9,266 nucleotides of DNA from Chloroflexota bacterium (lineage in GTDB: Bacteria; Chloroflexota; Dehalococcoidia; JACPPY01), in NCBI GenBank assembly GCA_016189825.1, contig JACPRR010000146.1:1-9266 (forward strand). The letters run 5' to 3'. This document shows positions 1-6,808 of this stretch, one piece after another (the stretch's first letter is position 1; each line of letters opens with the position of its first letter). The notes under the pieces are model-generated. The model was not told the origin of the DNA. It did no database searches and saw only the letters and a list, made by a program, of their open reading frames with translations. The position numbers were made by a program, and so were the translations under genes.

Positions 1-338
1 CTGCCCCCGCGGTGTCTCGGGAGCAGGGACGGATGGTACTGGATGGTCCCCAACCGGGGGCACGCCAGAATGCTCTGGGGCACGATATCGGTCACGAAGG
101 CCATGACCGCTAAGTCCGGCCTGAGCCTGGCGAAATCCTTGAAGACGCCCGGGCCTCTCATCCGAACCGGCTGGCGTATGCCTACCCCACGCTCAGCGGC
201 GAGACTCTTCAGCGGGTCGCCCTTAGCCCCTGGAACGTCCGGAGGCACATACACCGCAACAACTTCCTCGCCCTTTTCCAACAGGCGCTTCAGGACCTCG
301 GCGCCGAAAGCCGCCTGACCAATCAGAACGATGCGCAA
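1..338 (-). CDS. Formyltransferase-family protein, N-terminal part (10-formyl-THF hydrolase/dehydrogenase-like), cut by window edge
   Basis: This is the first 112 codons of a minus-strand gene that continues past base 1. The translation begins MRIVLIGQAAFGAEVLKRLL, a Rossmann-like start. It later shows 'VPPD..GAKGDPL' and ends in the formyltransferase signature 'YHPSLLPRHRGG', the loop that binds the folate formyl donor. The GQ-x-x-FG start and 'YHPSLLPRHRG' recall the N-terminal formyltransferase/hydrolase domain of 10-formyltetrahydrofolate dehydrogenase more than methionyl-tRNA formyltransferase, which usually has 'HGSLLP.WRG'. The likely role is cytoplasmic transfer or hydrolysis of the formyl group of 10-formyl-THF. 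The start is TTG at 338-336, chosen because GGAGG (345-349) lies 6 bases upstream and the protein begins at the family's usual N-terminus; the nearby ATG at 351 is in another frame. It lies 137 bases downstream of the heparinase-like gene on the same strand. The catalytic Asn-His-Asp set cannot be fully checked because the C-terminus is missing. Confidence 0.8.
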   Translation of the reverse strand, partial: MRIVLIGQAAFGAEVLKRLLEKGEEVVAVYVPPDVPGAKGDPLKSLAAERGVGIRQPVRMRGPGVFKDFARLRPDLAVMAFVTDIVPQSILACPRLGTIQYHPSLLPRHRGG

Positions 339-475
339 TGTCCGCCTCCATTGTCAGAATCGACGCCGCGGTCCGTCCGCTGGCCGGGCGCCGATATTAT
401 TCGGAACCGTTGGTGAGCGTACCTGCCGCCAGACCGGTATCCGGGGCCGATGATAGTCCATCGTCCTCGTGACCG

Positions 476-3286
476 TCAAGGCATTGTGCTTGTCCTTGTT
501 GGTCCAGAGTTTCCCCAATCCGCCAACGGCGCTACCGATGGCGGCGGCTTGCCGCCGCCTGGCGTGAAGACAACGGTGATGGTTGCCGCGGCAGTTTTTT
601 CCGGCAGCCGGACCACCAGCTTCCTGACCCCTGGAGCGGCGGCCTGCGGCGGCGCAATAGTGACTGTCTGGACTTCGAACCTTGCCCCGGCCGGCGAGAG
701 CAGGCGCAGCTCCATGGCAGCGCCCCCCTGCGTTAGCATGGCGACATCGCCCTGGACCTGGATTTCAGCCCTGGTGTGCATCCCCCACACGATATCGACC
801 GGCCGCGCTGCTTCGATTTCATCTCGCACGATAACCCTCGAGCGGTTATCAACGAGGGCAATGCCGCGCCGCACTCGTGTGCCCCCGGAAACGGCGTATG
901 CTGCGGTAAGGTCCGCCACTGCGAACCCGGCGGAAGGCGTCGAGCCCACCGCCATCAATCGAGCCAGTGCTGAGGGGTCCTGGTTCTGGCCGTCGAGGGT
1001 CAGGGTATTGTTCCCTTCCGTCCGCATACGGTAGTAAGTCCAGCGCCGGTCTTCGAAATATCCGGGTAACCCATAGTTGTCCGAACCCAGGTCGACAGCC
1101 CAGCGTTGCCCCAGAGCATCAAGAACAAAGGAGCCCAGTTGCAGCTTCGAGTGGCCCGCCTTGTTGTCGCCAGCTTTGAAACCCGCGAAGATAGCTTTCT
1201 CATCTGCCCACGAGGAGCGAAGCATGGCAACGTGCTTGTCCCGGTAGAACGTGTCCAGAGGCCGGCCTGTCAACTCCTTTGGCTCGCCGCCCGCCTGGTA
1301 CCAGAGCAGGTCCAAAGCCCGCGATGGCTTGAAGTTACCAGTCCCCATGCCCTGTGCCGCCGCTCGCCGCCCCGCCCACGCCAGCAGCGGCTGATTGTAG
1401 CGGCGACTGAGCCAGAAGAGGGTGGGTTCATCGCCGATCCAGGACACGTTTATTCCCGAGTCTGAGTAGTTGAAGACGACGCCGCTGGGCCCGGTAACAT
1501 CGACCCGGTACATTCCGGTCTCAGAGAGGCCAGGCAGCGAGCCCAGTCCAAAGTCCGTCCCCAGCGCGCTCTCCAACGCGGCCAGCGCAACTGTCGCATA
1601 CTCTGTACCGTAGCTCCAGTAGCCGGCGCCCTCAGGGTAGCCTCCGTCCGAGGCATAGGCGGCCAGCCCGGATGGCATGCTTCCCAGCGCCCTGGCCAGG
1701 ACCTGGCGACTGAGTTGCGCATCGGTGTCCGCCACCGCCAGGGCAGCAATGGCGATGCCCCCGTTTGACACCAGGTTCCAGTTGGACGCACTGGTAGTCC
1801 ACCATGCCTTCTCCCCGTAGGCTTTCTGGAATGCCAGCAAACCCTTGTTTACGATGGCCTGGCGTATTTCCTCCCTGCTGCTCGCCGGAATGACGTCGTA
1901 AAGCCAATCGTAGCCAACGGCCAGCGCGTGACTCATCTCAGCTACGTCTAGGAACTGGGCCGGGTTCCAGTCCGTGAACCGGGCAGCGTTAACCAGCTCG
2001 GCGGTAGCCCGGTCTGCCCACTTCTTGTCCCCGTCCAGCCAGTAGAGAAGCCCCAGAGTGTAGGCGCGGTTCAAGACTTCGCGGCTTATCTCCAGGATGG
2101 TCCCCCGGGAGTCGACAGAGCGTTGCACCGGGGCCGCGGAGAGCATCTGAGCCCCCTGGTTTCTGAGGCGCTCGTAGTACAGTCCCGCTGCAGGGTCCGT
2201 GGCGATCGTCGTTCTCAGCCGCTGGATGTCAGCATCCAGCGCAACCAGTCGTGGATGGCCCGGCCGCAGCGTGGCCAGCACGGTTTGTTCCGTGGGAAGG
2301 GAAAGCGTCGCGGGCATGGAAGGAGCAGTAGCCGGGACCGGCGCGGCCGCACTTGGGAAGGCGGGCCGGTCAAGGCGGACATTCGCCTGCTGCCCCTCTG
2401 GAACGCGCATCGCCAGCCGGTCGATTGTGACGCGATTCCCCGGCGCGCTGATGATGCCCAGGTAGAGGACTCCCTGGCTGAAGATACCGGGGTCCTCCGC
2501 CTCCCCGAGCGTGGCGCCGTTGGCCAGGATGACGAACTGCTGTCCCCGCTTCCTGAACTCCAGCACAGGGTGTGTTCCCATGGCCGTAGCCCTGAAGCTC
2601 GTCGAGAACGAGGGGTTGGCGCTTTCCCCGTCGCGCAGGCTCAGTCCCACTCTGGTGGGTCTGACCAGAAGCTCGACGCGTTTCTGGCCTCGGGCCAGCT
2701 CGCCCGTTGACAGAGAGCCGATGAGCGTGATGCCGCCGCCGGCCTCAGTGGGGTTTTCCGCAGAGAACAGCACGCCCCAATCGCCCTGGACCTTGAAGCG
2801 AGCAAAGAAATTGACTGGCCCCAGCCAGCTATCACCCGAGGTGCCGCTGAGCTTGCCGGCAACAACATCTACCTTGGAATCGACGTATTCCCAGGCGAAG
2901 CTGTCAATGAGATTGTCCATGGCTGGCGCCGTCGCCCACGGCGCTACCGTGGTCTGAGGTGGCGTTGCCGGCGTGCTCCTTGCCGTGGCAGTGCTCGTGG
3001 GCATGGGCGTGTCACGCGGAGCCGCGGGAGGCGCAGGGGAGATAGTTGAAACCGCTGGTGCGCTGGTTGGTCCCGGTCGCGGAGGGGGCGTACTGAGAAT
3101 AGTCGGACTTGCGGTTGTGGGCGTGGAGGTTTCGCCAGGTCCTGCAGGAGCGGGTCCAGGTGGCGCGGAAGGCGCGCCGGGCAGGGCAGGATTGGTGGAA
3201 ATGGGGGATGTAGTTGCACCGGGCGCGCATGAGACAAGAGGCAGGAGAAGGGGCAGAAGGATCGACGCTGCCAGTTTGCTCAACAT
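476..3286 (-). CDS. Heparinase II/III-like polysaccharide lyase, secreted lipoprotein
   Basis: The 936-residue protein begins with a lipoprotein signal peptide (hydrophobic residues 5-18, lipobox LVSC, Cys20), so it should be exported and lipid-anchored. Residues 22-120 are a low-complexity Pro/Thr/Ser/Ala linker. Residues about 125-295 look like a beta-sandwich (LamG/DUF1080-like) carbohydrate-binding or laminar domain. Residues about 335-580 form an alpha-helical toroid with His453 (EMSHALAVGYDW), Asn505 (SNWNLVSNGG) and Tyr556/Tyr559. A heparinase II/III C-terminal beta-domain follows, with the hallmark 'GHSKLQLGSFVLDALG' at His712. By family knowledge, His, Tyr and Asn residues like these act in beta-elimination of uronic-acid polysaccharides; the actual substrate cannot be told. 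The start is ATG at 3286 with GGGGGTGA just upstream (3293-3300). It lies only 45 bases after vapC on the same strand, so some read-through from the vapBC promoter is possible. The stop is TGA. Confidence 0.85.
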   Translation of the reverse strand: MLSKLAASILLPLLLPLVSCAPGATTSPISTNPALPGAPSAPPGPAPAGPGETSTPTTASPTILSTPPPRPGPTSAPAVSTISPAPPAAPRDTPMPTSTATARSTPATPPQTTVAPWATAPAMDNLIDSFAWEYVDSKVDVVAGKLSGTSGDSWLGPVNFFARFKVQGDWGVLFSAENPTEAGGGITLIGSLSTGELARGQKRVELLVRPTRVGLSLRDGESANPSFSTSFRATAMGTHPVLEFRKRGQQFVILANGATLGEAEDPGIFSQGVLYLGIISAPGNRVTIDRLAMRVPEGQQANVRLDRPAFPSAAAPVPATAPSMPATLSLPTEQTVLATLRPGHPRLVALDADIQRLRTTIATDPAAGLYYERLRNQGAQMLSAAPVQRSVDSRGTILEISREVLNRAYTLGLLYWLDGDKKWADRATAELVNAARFTDWNPAQFLDVAEMSHALAVGYDWLYDVIPASSREEIRQAIVNKGLLAFQKAYGEKAWWTTSASNWNLVSNGGIAIAALAVADTDAQLSRQVLARALGSMPSGLAAYASDGGYPEGAGYWSYGTEYATVALAALESALGTDFGLGSLPGLSETGMYRVDVTGPSGVVFNYSDSGINVSWIGDEPTLFWLSRRYNQPLLAWAGRRAAAQGMGTGNFKPSRALDLLWYQAGGEPKELTGRPLDTFYRDKHVAMLRSSWADEKAIFAGFKAGDNKAGHSKLQLGSFVLDALGQRWAVDLGSDNYGLPGYFEDRRWTYYRMRTEGNNTLTLDGQNQDPSALARLMAVGSTPSAGFAVADLTAAYAVSGGTRVRRGIALVDNRSRVIVRDEIEAARPVDIVWGMHTRAEIQVQGDVAMLTQGGAAMELRLLSPAGARFEVQTVTIAPPQAAAPGVRKLVVRLPEKTAAATITVVFTPGGGKPPPSVAPLADWGNSGPTRTSTMP

Positions 3287-3331
3287 GCTGCTTCACCCCC
3301 ACGTAATCTGGCGGATAGTTGGTAATCCTAC

Positions 3332-3778
3332 CTACCCGCCCCTAACCGTAAGCTGCCTGAGCCATTTGACTCGTGGCTCACGGTCCCTGACCAAATTAAA
3401 AAACTGCTCATCAGCGGTCCATAAGTCGCATCCCAGAATGTCAGCTAGCGCCAAGTAGTGAGTATCATAAACGGCCGGCGTTTTGAGTTGCTGGGCCAAC
3501 TCCAGGGCCCGAATGTGAATCTGCCGGCTTTCACTGACCTCAATGCCAATATCCAGGAGTCCGGTCAGCAACTCCTTTGCATGGGCTGGAGAAATGTGCC
3601 CCAGTACTGCCCGGCGATGCAGGACATTGGTTGCTTCGGCGAGCAGGAGACATGGAGCGACTGGCCTGGTCTCAGTAGAAGCCCACTCGCTTGCCAGGGC
3701 CAGAGCCTCATCGGCATAAGGCTCATTCAATACCCACTTGATGGCTAAGCTGGCGTCTACTACTACATAGCCGTTCAC
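3332..3778 (-). CDS. vapC: VapC-type PIN-domain toxin ribonuclease
   Basis: This 148-residue protein has the length and layout of a PIN-domain RNase toxin. Four acidic residues in the classic order can be seen: Asp8 (VVVDASLAIKW), Glu48 (LLLAEATNVL), Asp105 (AVYDTHYLALA) and Asp123 (LWTADEQFF). In the family they bind Mg2+ or Mn2+ and cut RNA, commonly tRNA or rRNA. No key residue is missing, so it appears intact. The start is GTG at 3778-3776, which overlaps the antitoxin TGA (GTGA), implying translational coupling. The antitoxin gene directly precedes it, and the promoter and candidate operator lie upstream of that gene. The cellular target is unknown. Confidence 0.9.
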   Translation of the reverse strand: MNGYVVVDASLAIKWVLNEPYADEALALASEWASTETRPVAPCLLLAEATNVLHRRAVLGHISPAHAKELLTGLLDIGIEVSESRQIHIRALELAQQLKTPAVYDTHYLALADILGCDLWTADEQFFNLVRDREPRVKWLRQLTVRGG

Positions 3779-4071
3779 GGATGGTGTACCCTTTCCTCTC
3801 GATCCTGGCGAATCAATTCTGCCGACTCATCAGCTAACTTACGCTTTCCGAAAACTGACTTGTGAAGCGCCCTTGCCTTCTCTACTGCCTTCCGGTTGAA
3901 GGTTGCAGGAGCCAGCACTCCAATCTCCTCGCGGGCAAGCTGCTGCTCAATGGCCGAGAGCGAGTATTGGCGCATGGTGATTCCTTTGCGCGCCGCCGCG
4001 ATCTTTAGGCGCGTGCGCAGCTCGGGAGTCATGTCAAGGGTAAACCGGCTTTTGCTGCCGTTGTCTTTCAC
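3775..4071 (-). CDS. vapB: Ribbon-helix-helix antitoxin of the VapBC pair
   Basis: This 98-residue protein pairs with the downstream PIN toxin. Residues 8-14 (SRFTLDM) fit the DNA-contacting beta-strand of a ribbon-helix-helix fold. 'TPELRTRLKIAAARKG' is helix A and 'TMRQYSLSAIEQQLARE' helix B. The charged C-terminal tail (about 55-98) would wrap the toxin. Such antitoxins neutralise VapC and repress their own promoter as a complex. The start was placed at GTG 4071-4069 because a strong Shine-Dalgarno (GGGAGGTGAT, 4075-4084) lies just upstream. A longer frame opening at 4149 would run through the promoter and is unlikely. Its TGA overlaps the toxin start. The exact antitoxin subfamily is uncertain. 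Confidence 0.85.
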   Translation of the reverse strand: MKDNGSKSRFTLDMTPELRTRLKIAAARKGITMRQYSLSAIEQQLAREEIGVLAPATFNRKAVEKARALHKSVFGKRKLADESAELIRQDREERVHHP

Positions 4072-4087
4072 GGTATCACCTCCCGAA

Positions 4088-4109
4088 TGATTATACTGAA
4101 AGATAATCA
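4088..4109. repeat. Inverted repeat over the vapBC -10 region, candidate operator
   Basis: TGATTAT (4088-4094) and ATAATCA (4103-4109) form a perfect 7-bp inverted repeat with an 8-base gap, covering the -10 box of the toxin-antitoxin promoter. A second motif, TGCA-N3-TGCA (4114-4124), overlaps the -35 box. This placement is what autorepression by an RHH antitoxin would need; binding itself is inference. Confidence 0.5.
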
Positions 4110-4118
4110 ATACTGCAA
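4090..4118 (-). promoter_or_regulatory. Sigma70-like promoter of the toxin-antitoxin pair
   Basis: On the minus strand there is TTGCAG (4118-4113), a 17-base spacer and a perfect TATAAT (4095-4090). The start of transcription would be about 10 bases before the Shine-Dalgarno site of the antitoxin, giving a very short leader. Confidence 0.75.
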
Positions 4119-4230
4119 TATGCAAGGTACTGGGACTGGCCAGCGGCAAACGGGAGTATATGGTATCATTTGCGGCCGGACTTTTCCCGCGCGGGGGTAT
4201 CCGCCGGCGTCCGGCGAAAGCGATTGTCCC

Positions 4231-4884
4231 ATGCTACTGAGGATTGGCGAACTGACATCTGACCCGCAAGGGTTCCTTTATAAGTTCATGCTGCTTGTTT
4301 TCGGGCTGACCATCGCCATCACTGTGCACGAGTTCAGCCATGCTTACGTGGCACACCGGCGAGGGGACGACACTGCGGGCAGGATGGGCCGGATCTCGTT
4401 GAACCCTCTGGTACACCTCGACCCAATCGGCACTATTCTGCTTATGCTGGCGGGGTTCGGCTGGGGGAAGCCGGTGCCGGTCAACGCCTCGTACCTGCGC
4501 CCGCCGGTCAGGCTGAGCATGGCTTTGGTGAGCCTGGCCGGAGCGGCGGCCAACATGGCCACTGCGGGCTTTCTCGCCATGTTGTACCGCCTCGGTCTGG
4601 AGGCGGGCTCTCCGGTCCTCTGGGACTTGCTGGAAACCGTAGTGCTGGTTAACGTGGTACTGGCGATATTTAACCTGATACCCATACCGCCGCTGGACGG
4701 GTTCAATGCCCTTTCGGCGGCGCTTCCTGAGCGCATGATGCGGCCTATGGCGCCGGTGGTGAAATACATGCCGTTGGTTTTCCTGGGGCTGCTGGCAATG
4801 GACGCCTTTTTCCCCATAGGAGTATTCAGTTTCATTGGTTGGCCGGTGTACCGGATTGGGGCGGCGCTTCTTGGCATCGGCTGA
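4231..4884 (+). CDS. M50 (site-2 protease) family membrane zinc metalloprotease
   Basis: This 217-residue integral membrane protein belongs to the small bacterial M50 peptidases of the YwhC-like group. Residues about 18-37 form the first membrane segment and carry the zinc motif HEFSH (His33, Glu34, His37). The family-typical 'GRMGRISLNPL..LDPIGTIL' and 'GWGKPVPVN' follow. The third zinc ligand is in 'FNLIPIPPLDGFNAL' (Asp156), and further hydrophobic segments lie at about 97-120, 135-152 and 180-205. By family it would cut substrates within or next to the membrane; the substrate is unknown. The start at 4231 was chosen because the protein then begins MLLRIGEL, as is usual in the family. The frame is open back to 4087, but that part is uncharacteristic and overlaps the vapBC promoter. 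No good Shine-Dalgarno precedes 4231. The gene stands divergent from vapBC. Confidence 0.88.
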   Translation: MLLRIGELTSDPQGFLYKFMLLVFGLTIAITVHEFSHAYVAHRRGDDTAGRMGRISLNPLVHLDPIGTILLMLAGFGWGKPVPVNASYLRPPVRLSMALVSLAGAAANMATAGFLAMLYRLGLEAGSPVLWDLLETVVLVNVVLAIFNLIPIPPLDGFNALSAALPERMMRPMAPVVKYMPLVFLGLLAMDAFFPIGVFSFIGWPVYRIGAALLGIG

Positions 4885-4902
4885 GAACCAAGAATCTAGC
4901 TA

Positions 4903-4932
4903 TTGACATCGGTTGGCAGCGATGGTTATAAT
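4903..4932 (+). promoter_or_regulatory. Consensus sigma70 promoter upstream of the cdhC cluster
   Basis: A perfect TTGACA (4903-4908) and a perfect TATAAT (4927-4932) are separated by 18 bases, starting 18 bases after the protease stop codon. Transcription would begin near 4939, giving a leader of about 460 bases before cdhC. A second TATAAT (5010-5015) has no convincing -35 partner. Confidence 0.75.
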
Positions 4933-5398
4933 TCTGCAACCTTTGGCTGATGAGAATGCGGCGGCTTCGTCACCTAAGTTTTCTTTCTGTATGGATAATC
5001 GGGGTGCGGTATAATATCGATAGCGGCGGCGGAACGACCTCAGGAACAGCGCACTTTTCTATCTTTCGCAGTCATCATCCGGGCGCCGGGCGTCAGCGGG
5101 CATTAAGGCCGCAATAATCGGTGGCGGCGCAGGGCCTGGCCAGTAGGTATGGCGTGGACCGCCAGCCCGGTAGGGGTTGGCTGGGACGGGGCTGTGAAAT
5201 GCGTGAGAAGCGGCTGTTTTTTGTTGCCACCAGGCGACCCGGCAGCCACATGCTCTGACGGAGAACGAACGATGAACTTCGAAGAGGAGGGCGGCAGAAA
5301 CCATATGCATCAAAGTGTGGTACGGTAAGTGGCCGGACAAGATCAGGTAAGTGGGCTGTTGCAAGCAAGGAAAGGGAGAACAGGAGGGTAAAAAAGCA
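4933..5398 (+). other. Gene-free leader of the cdhC cluster, possibly structured
   Basis: No convincing gene lies here on either strand. It holds a perfect 6-bp inverted repeat, CCAGCC (5162-5167) with GGCTGG (5179-5184). Two further GGCTG copies lie at 5190-5194 and 5212-5216, the last followed directly by six T (5217-5222), and another CAGCC lies near 5241. Mutually exclusive pairing of these elements next to a T-run recalls an attenuator, but I could not match it to a known riboswitch. A direct repeat GGTAAGTGG occurs at 5324-5332 and 5346-5354. The Shine-Dalgarno of cdhC is AGGAGG at 5382-5387. Confidence 0.45.
5162..5222 (+). terminator. Possible attenuator: competing hairpins ending in a T-run
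   Basis: CAGCC at 5163-5167 can pair with GGCTG at 5179-5183, 5190-5194 or 5212-5216. Pairing with the last copy places the stem directly before TTTTTT (5217-5222), like a factor-independent terminator, though with a long loop. Pairing with the first would free the last. This is a pattern reading only; no energy calculation was done. Confidence 0.25.
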
Positions 5399-6772
5399 AT
5401 GCCAATAGTGAAGGTCCCGGAAGGCCGAGTCATCGAACTCCCTCTCGAACCACACCGGTTTTACGAGGGCATGGAGGATGTCGGCATTGGCCCCCGCTTC
5501 GGAGGGCACATCCGCAAAGGAGACTGGTACCTCGAGCTCGGCGGGCCGAGGTTCAACTACACCAGCTTCCTTTTCGCCGAGTTCGTGGAGGACTACGATC
5601 AATTGACCGATGGCAAGTTCACGCTGGTTGGTCCTGAGCTGAACGAGGTGCCGGAGGAAAGCTCGTTCCCCTTCGCCTACTACATCCGTGTAGGCGGCCC
5701 GGCCTTGACCATCGAGTACTTTCCTATGGTCGAGCGTTCAATGACGATGGGATTAGGCTGGATCGAGGGCGTGATGGTGATCGGCGCCCGGTCGCAAGTG
5801 TGGGTGAGGGTCGCCAAGAAGGTTGTCCACAAGATGACCCTGAAGAAGATCGCCCAGGCCGCCCGCGGCATGATCAAGTCTCTGGTGCTCACCGCGGACC
5901 GCATCGAGCAGAAGATGATAATTGCCACGCCCGAGATGGGAGGCGTGAATGTCATCGCTCCATTGATGGAGCAGGCCAAGAAGGACTGGGAGGCCTACGA
6001 TGCGACCAGGGCTACGACGGTGACTGACGAAGAGGTGGATACGTTCTACGGCTGCACCATCTGCCGGCTGATCGCGCCAACGCACGTCTGCATATGCGCC
6101 CCCGAGAGGGCTCCGTATTGCGGCTTCCTTGAATACACCGCGATGAAAGTGTTTGCCGAGGTTGATCCTGCCGGCTTCATCTTCCCGGTGGAAAAGGAAG
6201 AGATGAAGGACGCTGTTAGGGGGTGGTACAGTGGCGTCGACAAGGCTGTGTATGAGAAGTCCAGCGGCCGGACCAGGAAGGTCTACCTGAATAGTTGCAT
6301 CCAATACCCGACAACCAACTGAGGGTGCTTTGAGGCGGTAGCCTTCTACATTCCGGATGTCGATGGAATCGGCATCGTGCAGCGACGGTACACTGGACTG
6401 ACTCCGCTGGGCCTTACTTTCTCCAAAGTCGCCGGCCTGACGACAGGCGGAGTGCAAAACCACGGGTTCTACGCGTGCGCCCTGAAGACCATCCAGGCGC
6501 CCAAGTTTCTCAAGGCCGATGGCGGTTGGGACAGGATCGTGTGGATGGCAAAGACGTTGAAAGAGCAGCTCGCAGGCTTCATCCCGGAAGAGATCTACTC
6601 CAGGATTGCCACGGAAGAGGATGCAATCGAGCCCAAGGACTTGAAAGAGCACTTGAAGAAGATCAAGCATCCCATAGTGACCAAGTTCTGGAAGGACGGA
6701 GAGCCGGTGCCCATGAAGATACCTTTGACCGGCGAGATGTGGCCTGGCGACGAGGACTACGTGCCACTGTAG
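5399..6772 (+). CDS. cdhC: Acetyl-CoA synthase catalytic (beta) subunit with an in-frame TGA read as selenocysteine
   Basis: CdhC/AcsB makes acetyl-CoA from a methyl group, CO and CoA at the Ni-Ni-[4Fe-4S] A-cluster, the last step of the Wood-Ljungdahl pathway in the cytoplasm. Read through TGA 6320-6322, the product is 457 residues, close to archaeal CdhC. The A-cluster cysteines are Cys219, Cys222, Cys231 and Cys241, spaced 3, 9 and 10 as in Moorella AcsB Cys506/509/518/528. The TGA is residue 308, 67 after Cys241, exactly where Cys595 of the nickel-binding Cys-Gly-Cys stands; Gly309 and Cys310 follow. Downstream, 'GCFEAVAFYIPDVDGIGIV' and 'FLKADGGWDRIVWM' are typical family sequence in the same frame. 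The start at ATG 5399 has AGGAGG 11 bases upstream. Residue 225 (Ile) stands where Moorella has Phe512. Two 'proteins' (5399-6322 and 6377-6772) would otherwise be called, neither able to form an A-cluster. A nonsense mutation or sequencing error remains possible. Confidence 0.88.
6320..6322 (+). other. Selenocysteine codon (TGA) at A-cluster nickel-ligand position
   Basis: This TGA lies between 'QYPTTN' and 'GCFEAVAFY' of CdhC, replacing the first Cys of the Cys-Gly-Cys motif. The frame after it is open for 149 codons to the TAG at 6770 and encodes conserved family sequence, so the codon is the only interruption. TGA also ends other genes in this window (476, 3775, 4882), so a genome-wide reassignment of TGA is unlikely. 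Confidence 0.8.
6323..6369 (+). promoter_or_regulatory. Candidate bacterial SECIS hairpins after the TGA
   Basis: Two small hairpins lie in the right place. The first has GAGGC (6332-6336) pairing with GCCTT (6341-6345) around a GGTA loop; a lower stem GGGTG (6323-6327) with CATTC (6349-6353) can extend it, with wobble pairs. The second has ATTCC (6350-6354) pairing perfectly with GGAAT (6365-6369) around a 10-base loop that begins GG, 32 bases after the TGA. Known bacterial SECIS elements have a G at the start of the loop and lie roughly this far downstream. The two share bases, so at most one would be the SECIS; neither is decisive by eye. Confidence 0.4.
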
Positions 6773-6808
6773 ATGAACCAATACCGAACGAGAGGAGGTT
6801 AACAAGAC

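Noticed and set aside
391..404. A hairpin (CCGA/TCGG) with AT-rich ATAATAT, possible promoter or terminator before the formyltransferase
   Set aside because: The stem is only 4 bp, and no -35 box fits on the minus strand. There is too little to call either.
450..1034. A 194-residue plus-strand frame
   Set aside because: It lies opposite the heparinase-like gene, which has clear domains, and has no ribosome site or known motif.
5090..5260. A cobalamin riboswitch in the cdhC leader (GCCACC and GGCAGCC elements)
   Set aside because: The B12-box and surrounding conserved core could not be found in order.
5272..5328. An 18-codon leader peptide (MNFEEEGG...) upstream of cdhC
   Set aside because: It is very short, its ribosome site is weak and its codons show no regulatory pattern such as repeated amino acids.
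6320..6322. Programmed frameshift as explanation for the cdhC break
   Set aside because: Both parts are in the same frame, so only read-through of TGA, not a frame change, joins them.
6377..6772. A separate 131-residue gene after cdhC
   Set aside because: It is in the same frame as cdhC and is the family's own C-terminal part. It has no Shine-Dalgarno, and conserved residues already begin directly after the TGA.
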